A program made the position numbers and the translations under genes. This document shows positions 17,695 through 25,806 of a stretch of 64,000 bases of DNA, piece by piece; positions within the stretch are counted from its first letter, which is position 1, and every line of letters begins with the position of its first letter. The stretch spans positions 1 through 64,000 of the forward strand of contig JAMCWG010000116.1 of NCBI GenBank assembly GCA_023475235.1. Direction: 5' to 3'. The stretch comes from Chloroflexota bacterium. GTDB taxonomy: Bacteria > Chloroflexota > UBA6077 > FW602-bin22 > JAMCWG01. Under the pieces are notes generated by a model, which saw only the letters and a list, made by a program, of their open reading frames with translations, did no database searches and had not been told where the DNA came from.

Positions 17695-18057
17695 TCACTC
17701 CACCCCCGGACGTCTCGATGGCACGCCGACCACCCTATCCAGGTTGATAGAGAACATAATCCCGTTGTTCGGCCCGGCGAGGTCGCCGGTTATCCGCTGG
17801 GTCGCTTCCATTAGCCCTTCCACCAGCTCGGCGGGCACGACGGTGAACATCAATTTGCCGAGCGCCTCACCACCGCTCATGATCTCGTCGAGCGACGGCA
17901 ATAACGGACAATCGTCCCGGCTCAGGCGGTCCAGGCAGGCTTGGGCCCCAGTAGCGTCAAGTATCGTCGCCCCCGAGGCCCCAGCCTTTCGCCAGGCTTC
18001 GACGATCCCGGTCACACGCCCTATGTCCTGGAGGACCAGCACCACCACACTAAACAT
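17695..18057 (-). CDS. P-II-like regulatory protein paired with the antiporter
   Basis: A 120-residue protein with the beta-alpha-beta pattern of the P-II/GlnB-like fold: FSVVVLVLQDIGRVTGIVEA WRKAGASGATILDATG at the start, and a second unit LMFTVVPAELVEGLMEATQR ITGDLAGPNNGIMFSINLDR. The usual T-loop tyrosine region is replaced by a Cys/Pro-rich segment, so it is not a canonical GlnB. The start ATG (18055-18057) lies inside the 3' end of the antiporter gene, an 8-base overlap that points to coupled translation. I infer that it senses a nucleotide or ion and controls the antiporter. The fold assignment is by pattern only. Confidence 0.6.
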   Translation of the reverse strand: MFSVVVLVLQDIGRVTGIVEAWRKAGASGATILDATGAQACLDRLSRDDCPLLPSLDEIMSGGEALGKLMFTVVPAELVEGLMEATQRITGDLAGPNNGIMFSINLDRVVGVPSRRPGVE

Positions 18058-19258
18058 TGACCTTCTCCCCCGCTTCCACAAATGACGCCCGCAGCAGCAA
18101 AGGCGTCACTATCGTCGTGAACAACACCATTATAACAGTTACCGAGAAGAGTTCCTGATTAATGAGCCCGTTGCCCAGTCCAAACGCGGCTACGATCAGG
18201 CCGACCTCTCCTCGCGAGATCATCCCGACTCCCACCTGCAACGCCTCACGGGGCTTGAAGCGGTAGATCAGCCCACCGATCCCGCAGCCGGCTACCTTGG
18301 TGACGACGGCCAGCACGAGCACCACGATCAGAAAACCGAGATAGCTGCCGTTCAAGGCACGCGCGTTCACGGCCAGGCCGATGCTGACGAAGAAGATGGG
18401 GACCAGGATACTGTAGGTCAGGGTGTGCATCTTCTCCTCGATGGTGCGGCGAAGCTCCGTTCGGGTGAGCAGCACGCCGGCCACGTACGCGCCGGTGATG
18501 GCTGCGATCCCCGCAAACTCCTCAGCGCCCCACGCGTACACCAGGGCCAGCGTTATCGCTGCGGCCGCCAGGCCCTCGCTTATGTTGGCTCGAGCCACCC
18601 AGGAGGTCAATCGGGCGAATGCGAATCTACCGACCACAACGGCGAGTGCAAAGTACACGATGACTTTCACGATCACCAGCGCGACGCCGGCTGCTCCACC
18701 GGCGCCCGTGGCCAGCGCAGCGAAAAGTGAGAGCACCACCAGGGCTTCCACATCGTCCACGACGGCGGCGGCTAGTATGGTGAGCCCGGCAAGGCTGCGG
18801 AGGACACCCAGCTCTACCAGCGTCCGCGCCGAGATGCTGACGCTGGTGGCCGCCAGCACGATGCCGAGGAATATCGCGCTGCTCAGATCGAGCTTGAACA
18901 GCGGTGCCAGCGCCGCGCCTCCGAGAATGGGCACCAGCACGCCGAGGGTGGCGACCGTGGTCGCGGCTCCTCCGACCCGGCGCAGGTCGCTCAGGTCCGT
19001 TTCCAGGCCCGCCAGAAACAGCAGCATCACCGCACCGAGGCTGCCGAGCAGGAAGATGGTGTCCTGCAAGTGCGGGCCGCCCAGCGACGCGTTGGACATC
19101 ACGTCGAGCACGGTCGGTCCCAGTAGCACACCGACCAGCAGCTCCCCGAACACAGCCGGCTGGCCGGCGCGCGAGCTGAGCCAGCCGGCCCCCTTGGCGG
19201 CGGCGATGATCAGGGCCAGCATTAGGTAAAACTCGATTGCAGGCAGGCTAGGGCTCAC
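18050..19258 (-). CDS. Cation:proton antiporter (CPA2/NapA type)
   Basis: A roughly 402-residue membrane protein with 11-13 hydrophobic segments. Typical CPA2 motifs are present: GQPAVFGELLVGVLLGPTVL, LAGLETDL, VLAATSVSISARTLVELG, AAAVVDDVEALVVLSLFAAL (the ion-binding Asp-Asp region) and GVGMISRGEVGLIVAAFGLG. It exchanges Na+ or K+ for protons across the cytoplasmic membrane. The frame is open to an ATG at 19384, but that extension is hydrophilic and unlike the family. I favour GTG 19258 or a nearby start. The P-II-like gene overlaps its end. Confidence 0.85.
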   Translation of the reverse strand: MSPSLPAIEFYLMLALIIAAAKGAGWLSSRAGQPAVFGELLVGVLLGPTVLDVMSNASLGGPHLQDTIFLLGSLGAVMLLFLAGLETDLSDLRRVGGAATTVATLGVLVPILGGAALAPLFKLDLSSAIFLGIVLAATSVSISARTLVELGVLRSLAGLTILAAAVVDDVEALVVLSLFAALATGAGGAAGVALVIVKVIVYFALAVVVGRFAFARLTSWVARANISEGLAAAAITLALVYAWGAEEFAGIAAITGAYVAGVLLTRTELRRTIEEKMHTLTYSILVPIFFVSIGLAVNARALNGSYLGFLIVVLVLAVVTKVAGCGIGGLIYRFKPREALQVGVGMISRGEVGLIVAAFGLGNGLINQELFSVTVIMVLFTTIVTPLLLRASFVEAGEKVNV

Positions 19259-19419
19259 GTACTGATGCTTTACCTTCCGTTTTTTTCGCCCGATTCCCAC
19301 ACCAGGCGTAGACCGAATCGCAGAATTTGGAACATCCTCTTTTGTTGACCCTTCTACGGCAGGCCTCAGGCCCGCGCCCTCCAAAAAGGCCGGGCATGCC
19401 CGAGCATATCCAGCCGCTC

Positions 19420-20619
19420 CTACCCCCGTGCCGGGACGGCCGCCGGTCGGGCCATCACCGCGGCGAAGGAGGCTGAGCCCAGCGCCAGCAGGGCCGCCAC
19501 GGCCACGAACCCCGGCATATACCCCAGATTGGCCACTAGCAGTCCCATCGCGATGGGGCCGGAAGCGTGACCGATGTCCATTATGGAGCTGAGCACGCCC
19601 AGGGCCGAGCCGTGATGGCTGGCCTTGGCCATCTCGGACACGTAGGCAGAAGTAGACGCCGTCACCACCGCCAGCCCGAGGCCGAAGACGATCCCTACCG
19701 GGACCAACAGCACGAAGCTTTGCGCGAAGGGCACCAGGGCCATCCCTACGCCGCTGGTGACCAGCCCGGCCACGATCATCGGCTGGCGGCCCATCCGATC
19801 GGAAGTGCGCCCCATGATCGGCTTCATCAGCGTGGTGGTCAGCAACTGGGCCCCGAAGATGACGCCGACCTCCCAGGGGGAGAGCTTGATGACGAAGACG
19901 GCATAGAGCGGCAGGAAGGTCTCCAGTGCGCCGTAGGAGAAGTACTGCAGGGCTTCCATCGTAGAGGTCGCCAGAATAGGCACGTTACCCACTATCTGGC
20001 GGAGGCCGTCCAGCGTTTCCCTCCACCGGTGCGCCAGCAGCCCCGGCTGCCCGGCGCCGGCTCGCGACCTGTCCTTCGGCAGAGCGAATGCCGCGGCCAG
20101 GGCCAGCACTCCCCCGACGCCGCACACGATGTAGACCCATTGGTAGGTGTTGTTAGTATAGGAAAGGATGAAGCCGCCGGCCAGCGGGGCGATGAACCGG
20201 CCGATGAGAGTGGCCGACGAGTACCATCCCATCTTCTCTCCCCGGCTCGCGGAGAACAGGTCGGCCACCAGCGCCATCGCCACCGGACCGAAGATAGCCG
20301 TGGCAAAGCCATGGTAGACGCGCACCAACACCAACTGCCAGGGCGAGTGCACCAGCAGGTACAGGAACGGCGCTGAGGCGAAGATGAACCCTGCCACAAG
20401 GATCACCCGCCGCCGGCCGTAGATGTCGGACAGGACGCCAGCGGGCACGCTGCTCACAATGCCCACCACCGTCGACGCGGCGGCGATGAAGCCGATATTG
20501 CCCTCCGTGGCCCCCAGGGCGCTGGCGAACAGGGGCAGGGCGGGGTTCTTGGAGATCGTGGTGCTGAAGATGCCGAAAAGACCAGTGGCGCACAGCAGCA
20601 GGAACGGACTGAAGCGCAT
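19420..20619 (-). CDS. MFS transporter (MFS_1, drug-exporter-like)
   Basis: A 399-residue carrier with about 12 membrane segments. The loop PAGVLSDIYGRRRVILVAGF is the MFS motif A, its half-repeat is MKPIMGRTSDRMGRQPMIVA, and LVRVYHGFATAIFGPVAMAL resembles motif B. The central hydrophilic loop (KDRSRAGAGQPGLLAHRWRE) separates the two six-helix bundles. It probably exports small molecules by proton exchange; substrate unknown. ATG 20619 follows TTAGAGGTGAGCCG. It stands alone between the antiporter and serS, all on the minus strand. Confidence 0.85.
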   Translation of the reverse strand: MRFSPFLLLCATGLFGIFSTTISKNPALPLFASALGATEGNIGFIAAASTVVGIVSSVPAGVLSDIYGRRRVILVAGFIFASAPFLYLLVHSPWQLVLVRVYHGFATAIFGPVAMALVADLFSASRGEKMGWYSSATLIGRFIAPLAGGFILSYTNNTYQWVYIVCGVGGVLALAAAFALPKDRSRAGAGQPGLLAHRWRETLDGLRQIVGNVPILATSTMEALQYFSYGALETFLPLYAVFVIKLSPWEVGVIFGAQLLTTTLMKPIMGRTSDRMGRQPMIVAGLVTSGVGMALVPFAQSFVLLVPVGIVFGLGLAVVTASTSAYVSEMAKASHHGSALGVLSSIMDIGHASGPIAMGLLVANLGYMPGFVAVAALLALGSASFAAVMARPAAVPARG

Positions 20620-20792
20620 CGGCTCACCTCTAAAGCAACGCGCGCCGTGTCGACGGCGCGACCGAATTCTTAGCCCCTGGATTGTACTACATATCGGCCG
20701 GGCATGCGCTGGCCCTGCCCTCGCGCTGCTCTACAGGGTTGCTATAGCCTGGCGGCCACCACCCCAGATGAAAGCTATGGCAGACCGGCTGG

Positions 20793-20825
20793 AACCTTGC
20801 GCAGGTTGCGAACCTGCGCAAGGTT
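20793..20825. repeat. 15-bp perfect hairpin downstream of serS
   Basis: AACCTTGCGCAGGTT (20793-20807) and AACCTGCGCAAGGTT (20811-20825) are perfect inverted copies around GCG. The hairpin is 65 bases beyond the serS stop and lacks a U-run. The arm sequence CCTGCGCA is shared with the hairpin at 35115-35152, so it is more likely a palindromic repeat than a plain terminator. Confidence 0.75.
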
Positions 20826-20889
20826 TGCCTGGGCCTCATCGAGCCCTTCTTTACGCGCATATCAGCGCAGGTATCTGAGCGACGGGCAG

Positions 20890-22158
20890 CTAACGCACCC
20901 CACGGATTACGTCAACGCCAACATATGGCCGCAGCACCTCAGGCACCGCCACGCTGCCGTCAGCCTGCTGGTAGTTCTCCAGAATAGCGGCCAGGGTGCG
21001 GCCCACGGCCAGGGCAGAGCCGTTGAGGGTGTGCACAAACTCCGGATGGGCGCCCGGCGCTGGCCGGTACCGGATATTGGCGCGACGCGCCTGGAAGTCC
21101 TCGAAGTTGCTACAGGACGATATCTCGACGTAGCGGTCCTGGCCGGGGAGCCAGGCTTCGGGATCGAACTTCATCGTCGCCGAGAAGCCCAGATCGCCGG
21201 TGCACATCTGCACGATACGATAGGGAATGGCCAGGCGGCGCAGGACGTCGCAGGCATCGTCCAGCAGCTTTTCCAGCTCCTGGTACGATGTGGACGGCTC
21301 GGTGAATTTGACCAGCTCAACTTTAACGAACTGGTGGACTCGGATCATCCCGCGCGTGTCGCGGCCTGCGGCACCGGCTTCGCGGCGGAAGCAGGCGGTG
21401 TAGCAGGCGTACTTCAACGGCAGCACGCCGGCGTCCAGTATCTCCTGCCGGTGGAGGTTGGTCACCGGCACCTCGGCAGTCGGAATGAGGAACAGGTCGT
21501 CGACCTCGCAGTGGTAAGCATCCTCCTCGAACTTAGGGAGCTGCCCGGTGCCGGTCATGCTTTCCCGCCGCACCAGGTAGGGGGCCGCCACCTCCAGGTA
21601 GCCGTGCTCCCTGGAGTGCAGCTCGAGCATCCAGTCGATGATGGCGCGCTCCAGGCGGGCGCCCAGTCCCCTGAGAAAATAGAAGCGCGGCCCGGAGACC
21701 TTCACGCCGCGCTCGAAGTCGGCAATGCCCAGGCGGTCGGCGATCTCCCAGTGCGGGAGCGGCTCGAAATCGAAGGTGGGAAGCTCGCCGTGCCGGCTTA
21801 CCTCGATATTGTCCCGGTCATCCAGGCCGACGGGCACGCTGGGGTGGGGGAGGTTGGGGACCAGCAGCAGCAGCCCGTTCAGATCAGCGTCCACCTGGTC
21901 TACCCTGGCGTCCAGCTCCTTGATGCGGTCGCCCAACTGCCGCATCTCCGCGATCAATTCGGGCGGCTTCTGCTTCATACGTCCGATCTGCTGCGAGACC
22001 TCGTTGCGCCGTGCCCGCAGCGCCTCCACCTCGGCGAGCAGCTCGCGGCGCTCGCAGTCCAGGCGTAGTATCTCGTCGACAGGAGCTGTGTCACCCTTGT
22101 GGGCGACGCCCTCCCGCACCAGGTCGGGGTGCTCGCGGATGAAGCGCAGGCTCAGCAT
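20890..22158 (-). CDS. serS: Seryl-tRNA synthetase
   Basis: A 422-residue class II synthetase that charges tRNA-Ser in the cytosol. The N-terminal coiled-coil arm (about residues 25-110, [20 protein letters not shown]...) binds the tRNA. The catalytic domain has motif 2 as [22 protein letters not shown] and motif 3 as [19 protein letters not shown]. Length is normal. ATG 22158 is the start. It is the third gene of a greA-lysS-serS series, but 307 bases separate it from lysS, most of them a MITE that may alter its expression. Confidence 0.97.
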   Translation of the reverse strand: MLSLRFIREHPDLVREGVAHKGDTAPVDEILRLDCERRELLAEVEALRARRNEVSQQIGRMKQKPPELIAEMRQLGDRIKELDARVDQVDADLNGLLLLVPNLPHPSVPVGLDDRDNIEVSRHGELPTFDFEPLPHWEIADRLGIADFERGVKVSGPRFYFLRGLGARLERAIIDWMLELHSREHGYLEVAAPYLVRRESMTGTGQLPKFEEDAYHCEVDDLFLIPTAEVPVTNLHRQEILDAGVLPLKYACYTACFRREAGAAGRDTRGMIRVHQFVKVELVKFTEPSTSYQELEKLLDDACDVLRRLAIPYRIVQMCTGDLGFSATMKFDPEAWLPGQDRYVEISSCSNFEDFQARRANIRYRPAPGAHPEFVHTLNGSALAVGRTLAAILENYQQADGSVAVPEVLRPYVGVDVIRGVR

Positions 22159-22225
22159 TGGTCGTTTACCTCAGCACTTTTGAAGATAAGGATAGCCATA
22201 GTGGAGTATCTGGTCAAATCCCGGC

Positions 22226-22417
22226 TCGAGGATTTAGGGCCTTTTCAAAGTCCGTTCATTCGGCTGCTCGTGGGGCTTACCTCACCCCCTGGCCCCCTCT
22301 CCGCGCGCGGAGAGGGGGCGGCCGAAGGCCGGAGGTGAGGTTAATGGCCGCTGGTAAGGCAATCGAAATGTTGTCTGCCTTCTGGTTGACGACTTTGAAA
22401 AGGCCCTGTCGAGGATT
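22226..22417. repeat. 9-bp target-site duplication flanking a MITE
   Basis: TCGAGGATT occurs at 22226-22234 and again at 22409-22417, directly outside the MITE's 17-bp terminal inverted repeats. This is the hallmark of a transposition event with a 9-bp staggered cut. Confidence 0.8.
22235..22408. mobile_element. MITE, about 174 bp, inserted between lysS and serS
   Basis: Perfect 17-bp terminal inverted repeats AGGGCCTTTTCAAAGTC (22236-22252) and its complement (22391-22407) enclose a non-coding interior and are flanked by the 9-bp direct repeat TCGAGGATT. The interior contains a nested palindrome: outer arms TTACCTCACC (22277-22286) and GGTGAGGTTAA (22334-22344), and an inner perfect 13-bp stem (22293-22305 with 22306-22318). 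The element at 39182-39349 is a diverged inverted homologue along its whole length. No transposase with matching ends is in the window, so it must be mobilised in trans. It fills most of the gap between two essential synthetase genes. Confidence 0.8.
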
Positions 22418-22465
22418 ACCGTCAGTGGACAACCGGACGCCGGGTAGCCGCCTGGCACTTGATGG

Positions 22466-23971
22466 CTATCCCTGCGACCGGAGCTGAGGGAAGAGGATGA
22501 CGTCGCGGATCGAGTGCTGGTCGGTGAAAAGCATAGCCAGGCGGTCGACGCCGACGCCCAGCCCGCCGGTGGGCGGCATGCCGTGCTCCAGCGCCACCAC
22601 GAAATCTTCGTCCATCTGATGGGCCTCATCGTCGCCGGCAGCAGCGTCGGCGCGCTGCTGCAGGAAGCGCTCGCGCTGGTCCAGCGGGTCGTTCAGCTCG
22701 CTGAAGGCATTGGCTATCTCGATCCCGCCCACGAAGCCCTCGAAGCGCTCCACCACGCCAGGCGCGCCCGGCTTCTTCTTGGCCAGCGGCGAGAGCTCGA
22801 CGGGATAATCGAGCAGGAAGGTCGGCTGGATGGCCTTCGGCTCGACATATGTGTCGAGCAGCTCATCGATGAGCTTGCCGCGCGGCGTTCCCCGCACCAC
22901 GGTCAGTCTGGCCTCTACCATCCGCTTGGCCAGGGCATCGGCGGTGGGATAGCGGTCGTAATCGATGCCGCTCTCCTCAAGAATGGCCTCTCGCAGCGTC
23001 ACCCGCCGCCAGGGCGGAGTGAGGTCGATAGTATGGCCCTTCCAGGGGAATTGCAAGGTCCCCAGCACTTCCCGGGCGATAGAGGCCAGCATCTCCTCCA
23101 CGAGCACCATCATATCGTTGTAGTCGGCGTAGGCCTGATAGCACTCCATCATAGTGAATTCCGGATTATGGGTGGTGGAAACACCTTCGTTGCGAAAGTC
23201 CTTGCCGATCTCGTACACCCGGTCCAGGCCGCCGACGATGAGCCGCTTCAGGTATAGCTCGCTGGCGATGCGGAGGAACAGCCGCCGGTCCAGGGCATTA
23301 TGATAGGTCTCAAACGGACGGGCCGCCGCACCGCCGTACAGCGGCTGGAGAATGGGCGTCTCAACCTCGATGAAGCCATGCGTGTTCAGGTAGCATCGCA
23401 TCGCGCCGACGATCGCGCTGCGCGTCTGGAACACCTGGCGCACCGTTTCGTTGCTCACCAGATCCAGATAGCGCTGACGATACCGCGTCTCGACGTCGGT
23501 GAGCCCGTGCCACTTCTCCGGCAGCGGGCGCAGTGCCTTGGCCAGCAGCACGAACTCCTGGACTTGCAGGGTGACCTCCCCCGTGCGCGTCTGAAAAAGG
23601 GTGCCGCGCGCCCCGATGAAATCGGCGATGTCCAGGTCCGAGCGGAAGGACTGGTACCTGTCACCCATGACGTCCTGGCGAAAATAAAGCTGGATGCGGC
23701 CGCTGCCGTCCTGCACGTGGCAGAACGACGCCTTGCCCATGATGCGCATGCTGACGATGCGGCCGGCCAGGGAGACTTCACCGGCGCCGCCTTGCTCGAA
23801 GGCCAGCCGGGCCTCTGCGGCGGTGTGGGTGCGTTGAAAGCGCGGCGGGTACGGGTCGACTCCCTGCTCCACCAGCCGGAGCAGCTTCTGCAGTCGCTGC
23901 CCGCGCAGGTCGTCGTATTCTTCGGTAGTGGCCGCAGGGGCCGACTGGTCGACTTCTTCTGCGTGTGTCAA
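22466..23971 (-). CDS. lysS: Lysyl-tRNA synthetase (class II)
   Basis: A 501-residue class II synthetase. An OB-fold anticodon-binding domain (about residues 55-165, VSLAGRIVSMRIMGKASFCH) precedes the catalytic core with motif 1 (FIEVETPILQPLYGGAAARPF), motif 2 (FRNEGVSTTHNPEFTMMECY) and motif 3 (GLGVGVDRLAMLFTDQHSIR DVILFP). It charges tRNA-Lys. TTG 23969-23971 is the only good start, 8 bases after the greA stop, so it is co-transcribed with greA. Length is normal for bacterial LysS. Confidence 0.97.
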   Translation of the reverse strand: MTHAEEVDQSAPAATTEEYDDLRGQRLQKLLRLVEQGVDPYPPRFQRTHTAAEARLAFEQGGAGEVSLAGRIVSMRIMGKASFCHVQDGSGRIQLYFRQDVMGDRYQSFRSDLDIADFIGARGTLFQTRTGEVTLQVQEFVLLAKALRPLPEKWHGLTDVETRYRQRYLDLVSNETVRQVFQTRSAIVGAMRCYLNTHGFIEVETPILQPLYGGAAARPFETYHNALDRRLFLRIASELYLKRLIVGGLDRVYEIGKDFRNEGVSTTHNPEFTMMECYQAYADYNDMMVLVEEMLASIAREVLGTLQFPWKGHTIDLTPPWRRVTLREAILEESGIDYDRYPTADALAKRMVEARLTVVRGTPRGKLIDELLDTYVEPKAIQPTFLLDYPVELSPLAKKKPGAPGVVERFEGFVGGIEIANAFSELNDPLDQRERFLQQRADAAAGDDEAHQMDEDFVVALEHGMPPTGGLGVGVDRLAMLFTDQHSIRDVILFPQLRSQG

Positions 23972-23979
23972 GCTTTAGC

Positions 23980-24447
23980 CTACTCGATGCCGATTATCGT
24001 GTAACGGATGGTGCCAGCCGGCACGGACACTTCCACAAGGTCGCCGATCTTGTGACCGAGGAGGGCCCGGCCCACGGGCGATTCGTTGGAGATCTTGCCG
24101 GTGCGGGGGCTCGCCTCTGCCGAGCCTACGATAGTGAAGCTATCCTGCTTATTGTCCTCACTAACTACCGCCACCTTCGCTCCGAGTGTCACTGAATCGT
24201 GCGAATGGTTGCCATCGATGAGCTGGGCGCGAGATATGATGTTCTGCAGGGTCAGAATACGTCCCTCGATGAAGCCTTGCTCATTCTTAGCCTCCTCGAA
24301 ATCGGCATTGTCTGTGACGTCGCTGAACTCTTTGGAGGCGCGGATGCGCTCGGCCACCTGCGGTCTGCGGACTTCGCACAGGTAGCGGAGCTCATTCTCC
24401 AGCTTCTCCAAACCCTCACGAGTCAAGTACGCGGGCTTGTCGTGCAT
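23980..24447 (-). CDS. greA: Transcription elongation factor GreA
   Basis: A 155-residue GreA. The N-terminal coiled coil reads YLTREGLEKLENELRYLCEV, and the tip carries acidic DVTDNADFEEAKNEQGF, which enters the RNA polymerase channel and stimulates cleavage of back-tracked RNA. The C-terminal domain follows (VTLGAKVAVVSEDNKQDSFT, then SPVGRALLGHKIGDLVEV). I chose ATG 24447 because AGGAGAAGA sits just before it; an upstream in-frame ATG has no site. A consensus promoter (24540-24568) and a leader terminator (24490-24518) precede the gene, suggesting attenuation. It leads the greA-lysS-serS series. Confidence 0.95.
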   Translation of the reverse strand: MHDKPAYLTREGLEKLENELRYLCEVRRPQVAERIRASKEFSDVTDNADFEEAKNEQGFIEGRILTLQNIISRAQLIDGNHSHDSVTLGAKVAVVSEDNKQDSFTIVGSAEASPRTGKISNESPVGRALLGHKIGDLVEVSVPAGTIRYTIIGIE

Positions 24448-24489
24448 GTTGTCTTCTCCTAACATCAAACGACTTCCCTTACACTTAGC

Positions 24490-24518
24490 AAAAAACTGAG
24501 AGACGTGCGTGCTCTCAG
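24490..24518 (-). terminator. Leader terminator/attenuator between the greA promoter and greA
   Basis: On the minus strand CTGAGAG (24518-24512), a 9-base loop, CTCTCAG (24502-24496) and six T (24495-24490) form a compact intrinsic terminator. It lies downstream of the -10 box at 24540-24545 and upstream of the greA ribosome site. Transcripts ending here would be about 40-45 nt. Read-through would be needed to express greA, lysS and serS. Confidence 0.8.
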
Positions 24519-24539
24519 CTGCTCATTGACGGCGACATC

Positions 24540-24568
24540 ATTATATAACAGCACAAGCCCCTTGTCAA
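24540..24568 (-). promoter_or_regulatory. Consensus sigma-70 promoter of greA
   Basis: On the minus strand TTGACA (24568-24563), a 17-base spacer and TATAAT (24545-24540): both hexamers are perfect. Transcription should start near 24533, giving a leader of about 85 nt before the greA ATG. Confidence 0.9.
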
Positions 24569-24587
24569 AATGAACGACTCGCACACG

Positions 24588-24612
24588 TAGTGACGACTTA
24601 AGTCGGCACTAC
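24588..24612. repeat. GTAGTGACGACTT palindromic repeat, copy 1
   Basis: GTAGTGACGACTT runs into AAGTCGGCACTAC, an almost perfect palindrome (one mismatch) upstream of the greA promoter. The same opening occurs at 37575-37624. Confidence 0.65.
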
Positions 24613-24637
24613 GCCGCCGCCGGGAGCGCCCCTACCC

Positions 24638-25786
24638 CTAGGGGCAGGGCTCCAGTGGCCCCAGCATCGTCGACGCTATCCACTCTCGCTCGCTCAACAG
24701 GTCTGCCAGCTTGGCCGGCGCCGTCGGGGACCCCAGGTCGGCGGCCTGCTGATAGGCGTCGGCCGCCGGCTGCGACCAGCACTTGTGCATTCCCTTCGGG
24801 TACTTAGCAGTTGCATCCTCCAAGTCCGCCAGCACCTCCCAGGCCTCCCAGTTCTCTCCCTCCAGCTCCACCGCCTGCCTGGCCCATTCCAGCCCGCGGG
24901 GGTAGTGCTGCTGCCTGAGCATTTCTCGTTCCTCGCCAGCGCGTGTCCCGTCCTCGGTCATCCAGTGCACCGCCCGTGCGCCGGATATGTAGTCGATGGC
25001 CGAGGCCCTTCCGGCGGTGATGGCGTCTTCAGCCGCACGAAGGGTCTGCCAGGTGGTAGCAGGAACGTAAACGGCGCGCACATCCTCGGTTGGCTCGAAG
25101 TCGCGCATCTGCCAGACCACCCGGGACGTACTGGACTCGCCGGCCGCCGGGTCCGCGGCGACGAAGGCCCCGCCGTCTCGAGCCGTGGCGATGACGGTGG
25201 CTTCGCCGATAGTGCCGTCCCACAGCGCACCCGAAGTGAGCACATAGAACAGGTTCACGGCGCCGTTCCCCTCGCTGAGCTTCTGATCGTAGCCGACGTT
25301 CAGTCGCACCGGCACCCCGCGCGGAAAGGCCATATCCCACACGAACCACTCGTCTCCCCAACTGCTCGCGCTCGGGTCTAGAACGACGCGCTCCCTGCGG
25401 GGCTGATACTGGGTAACGCCGGCCCAGGCCCGGAAGTTGCCGAGCTGCGACGGAGAGAACCCCACCTGCTTAGGGTACTCGCCGACATTGACCGGGTAAT
25501 TGTACTCGGGAAAGCCCACCTTCATCTTGGTATCTGGGCCATTGTTCAGCAGGTCGAAGACCGCGCTCACCACGGCGTAGACTGCGCCGTCGCGCTCGAT
25601 CACCCGCAGGTCCACGGTCTCGGCCACCATTCGGACCCTGTTGTCCACGAGCCCGGGCTTGAGCCCTACCGGCGACTCCCACATCGGCGCCGAGTCGGCC
25701 CTGGACGGTAGCGTAGCCACCATCGCCTGATAGCCCATCAGGACCGTCAGGCCGAGACACGTCAGCTTGCGCACCCAGGAAAGCAT
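24638..25786 (-). CDS. Secreted protein of unknown function
   Basis: A 382-residue protein with a signal sequence (LGLTVLMGYQAMVATLPSRA, cleavage near residue 31). An exported region opens LVDNRVRMVAETVDLRVIER and VSAVFDLLNNGPDTKMKVGF, a beta-rich layout reminiscent of DUF4424-type proteins, though I am not certain of the family. The C-terminal third is alpha-helical with TPR-like character (LEWARQAVELEGENWEAWEV LADLED...AYQQAADLGSP). The start ATG 25786 is set by GGAGGAAGG. It lies 20 bases after the MtmB-like gene and should be in its transcript. Function unknown. Confidence 0.6.
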   Translation of the reverse strand: MLSWVRKLTCLGLTVLMGYQAMVATLPSRADSAPMWESPVGLKPGLVDNRVRMVAETVDLRVIERDGAVYAVVSAVFDLLNNGPDTKMKVGFPEYNYPVNVGEYPKQVGFSPSQLGNFRAWAGVTQYQPRRERVVLDPSASSWGDEWFVWDMAFPRGVPVRLNVGYDQKLSEGNGAVNLFYVLTSGALWDGTIGEATVIATARDGGAFVAADPAAGESSTSRVVWQMRDFEPTEDVRAVYVPATTWQTLRAAEDAITAGRASAIDYISGARAVHWMTEDGTRAGEEREMLRQQHYPRGLEWARQAVELEGENWEAWEVLADLEDATAKYPKGMHKCWSQPAADAYQQAADLGSPTAPAKLADLLSEREWIASTMLGPLEPCP

Positions 25787-25806
25787 TTGTCCTTCCTCCG
25801 TAGCAT

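Noticed and set aside
20704-22068. 454-codon plus-strand frame opposite serS
   Set aside because: serS is certain; the opposite frame has no family features.
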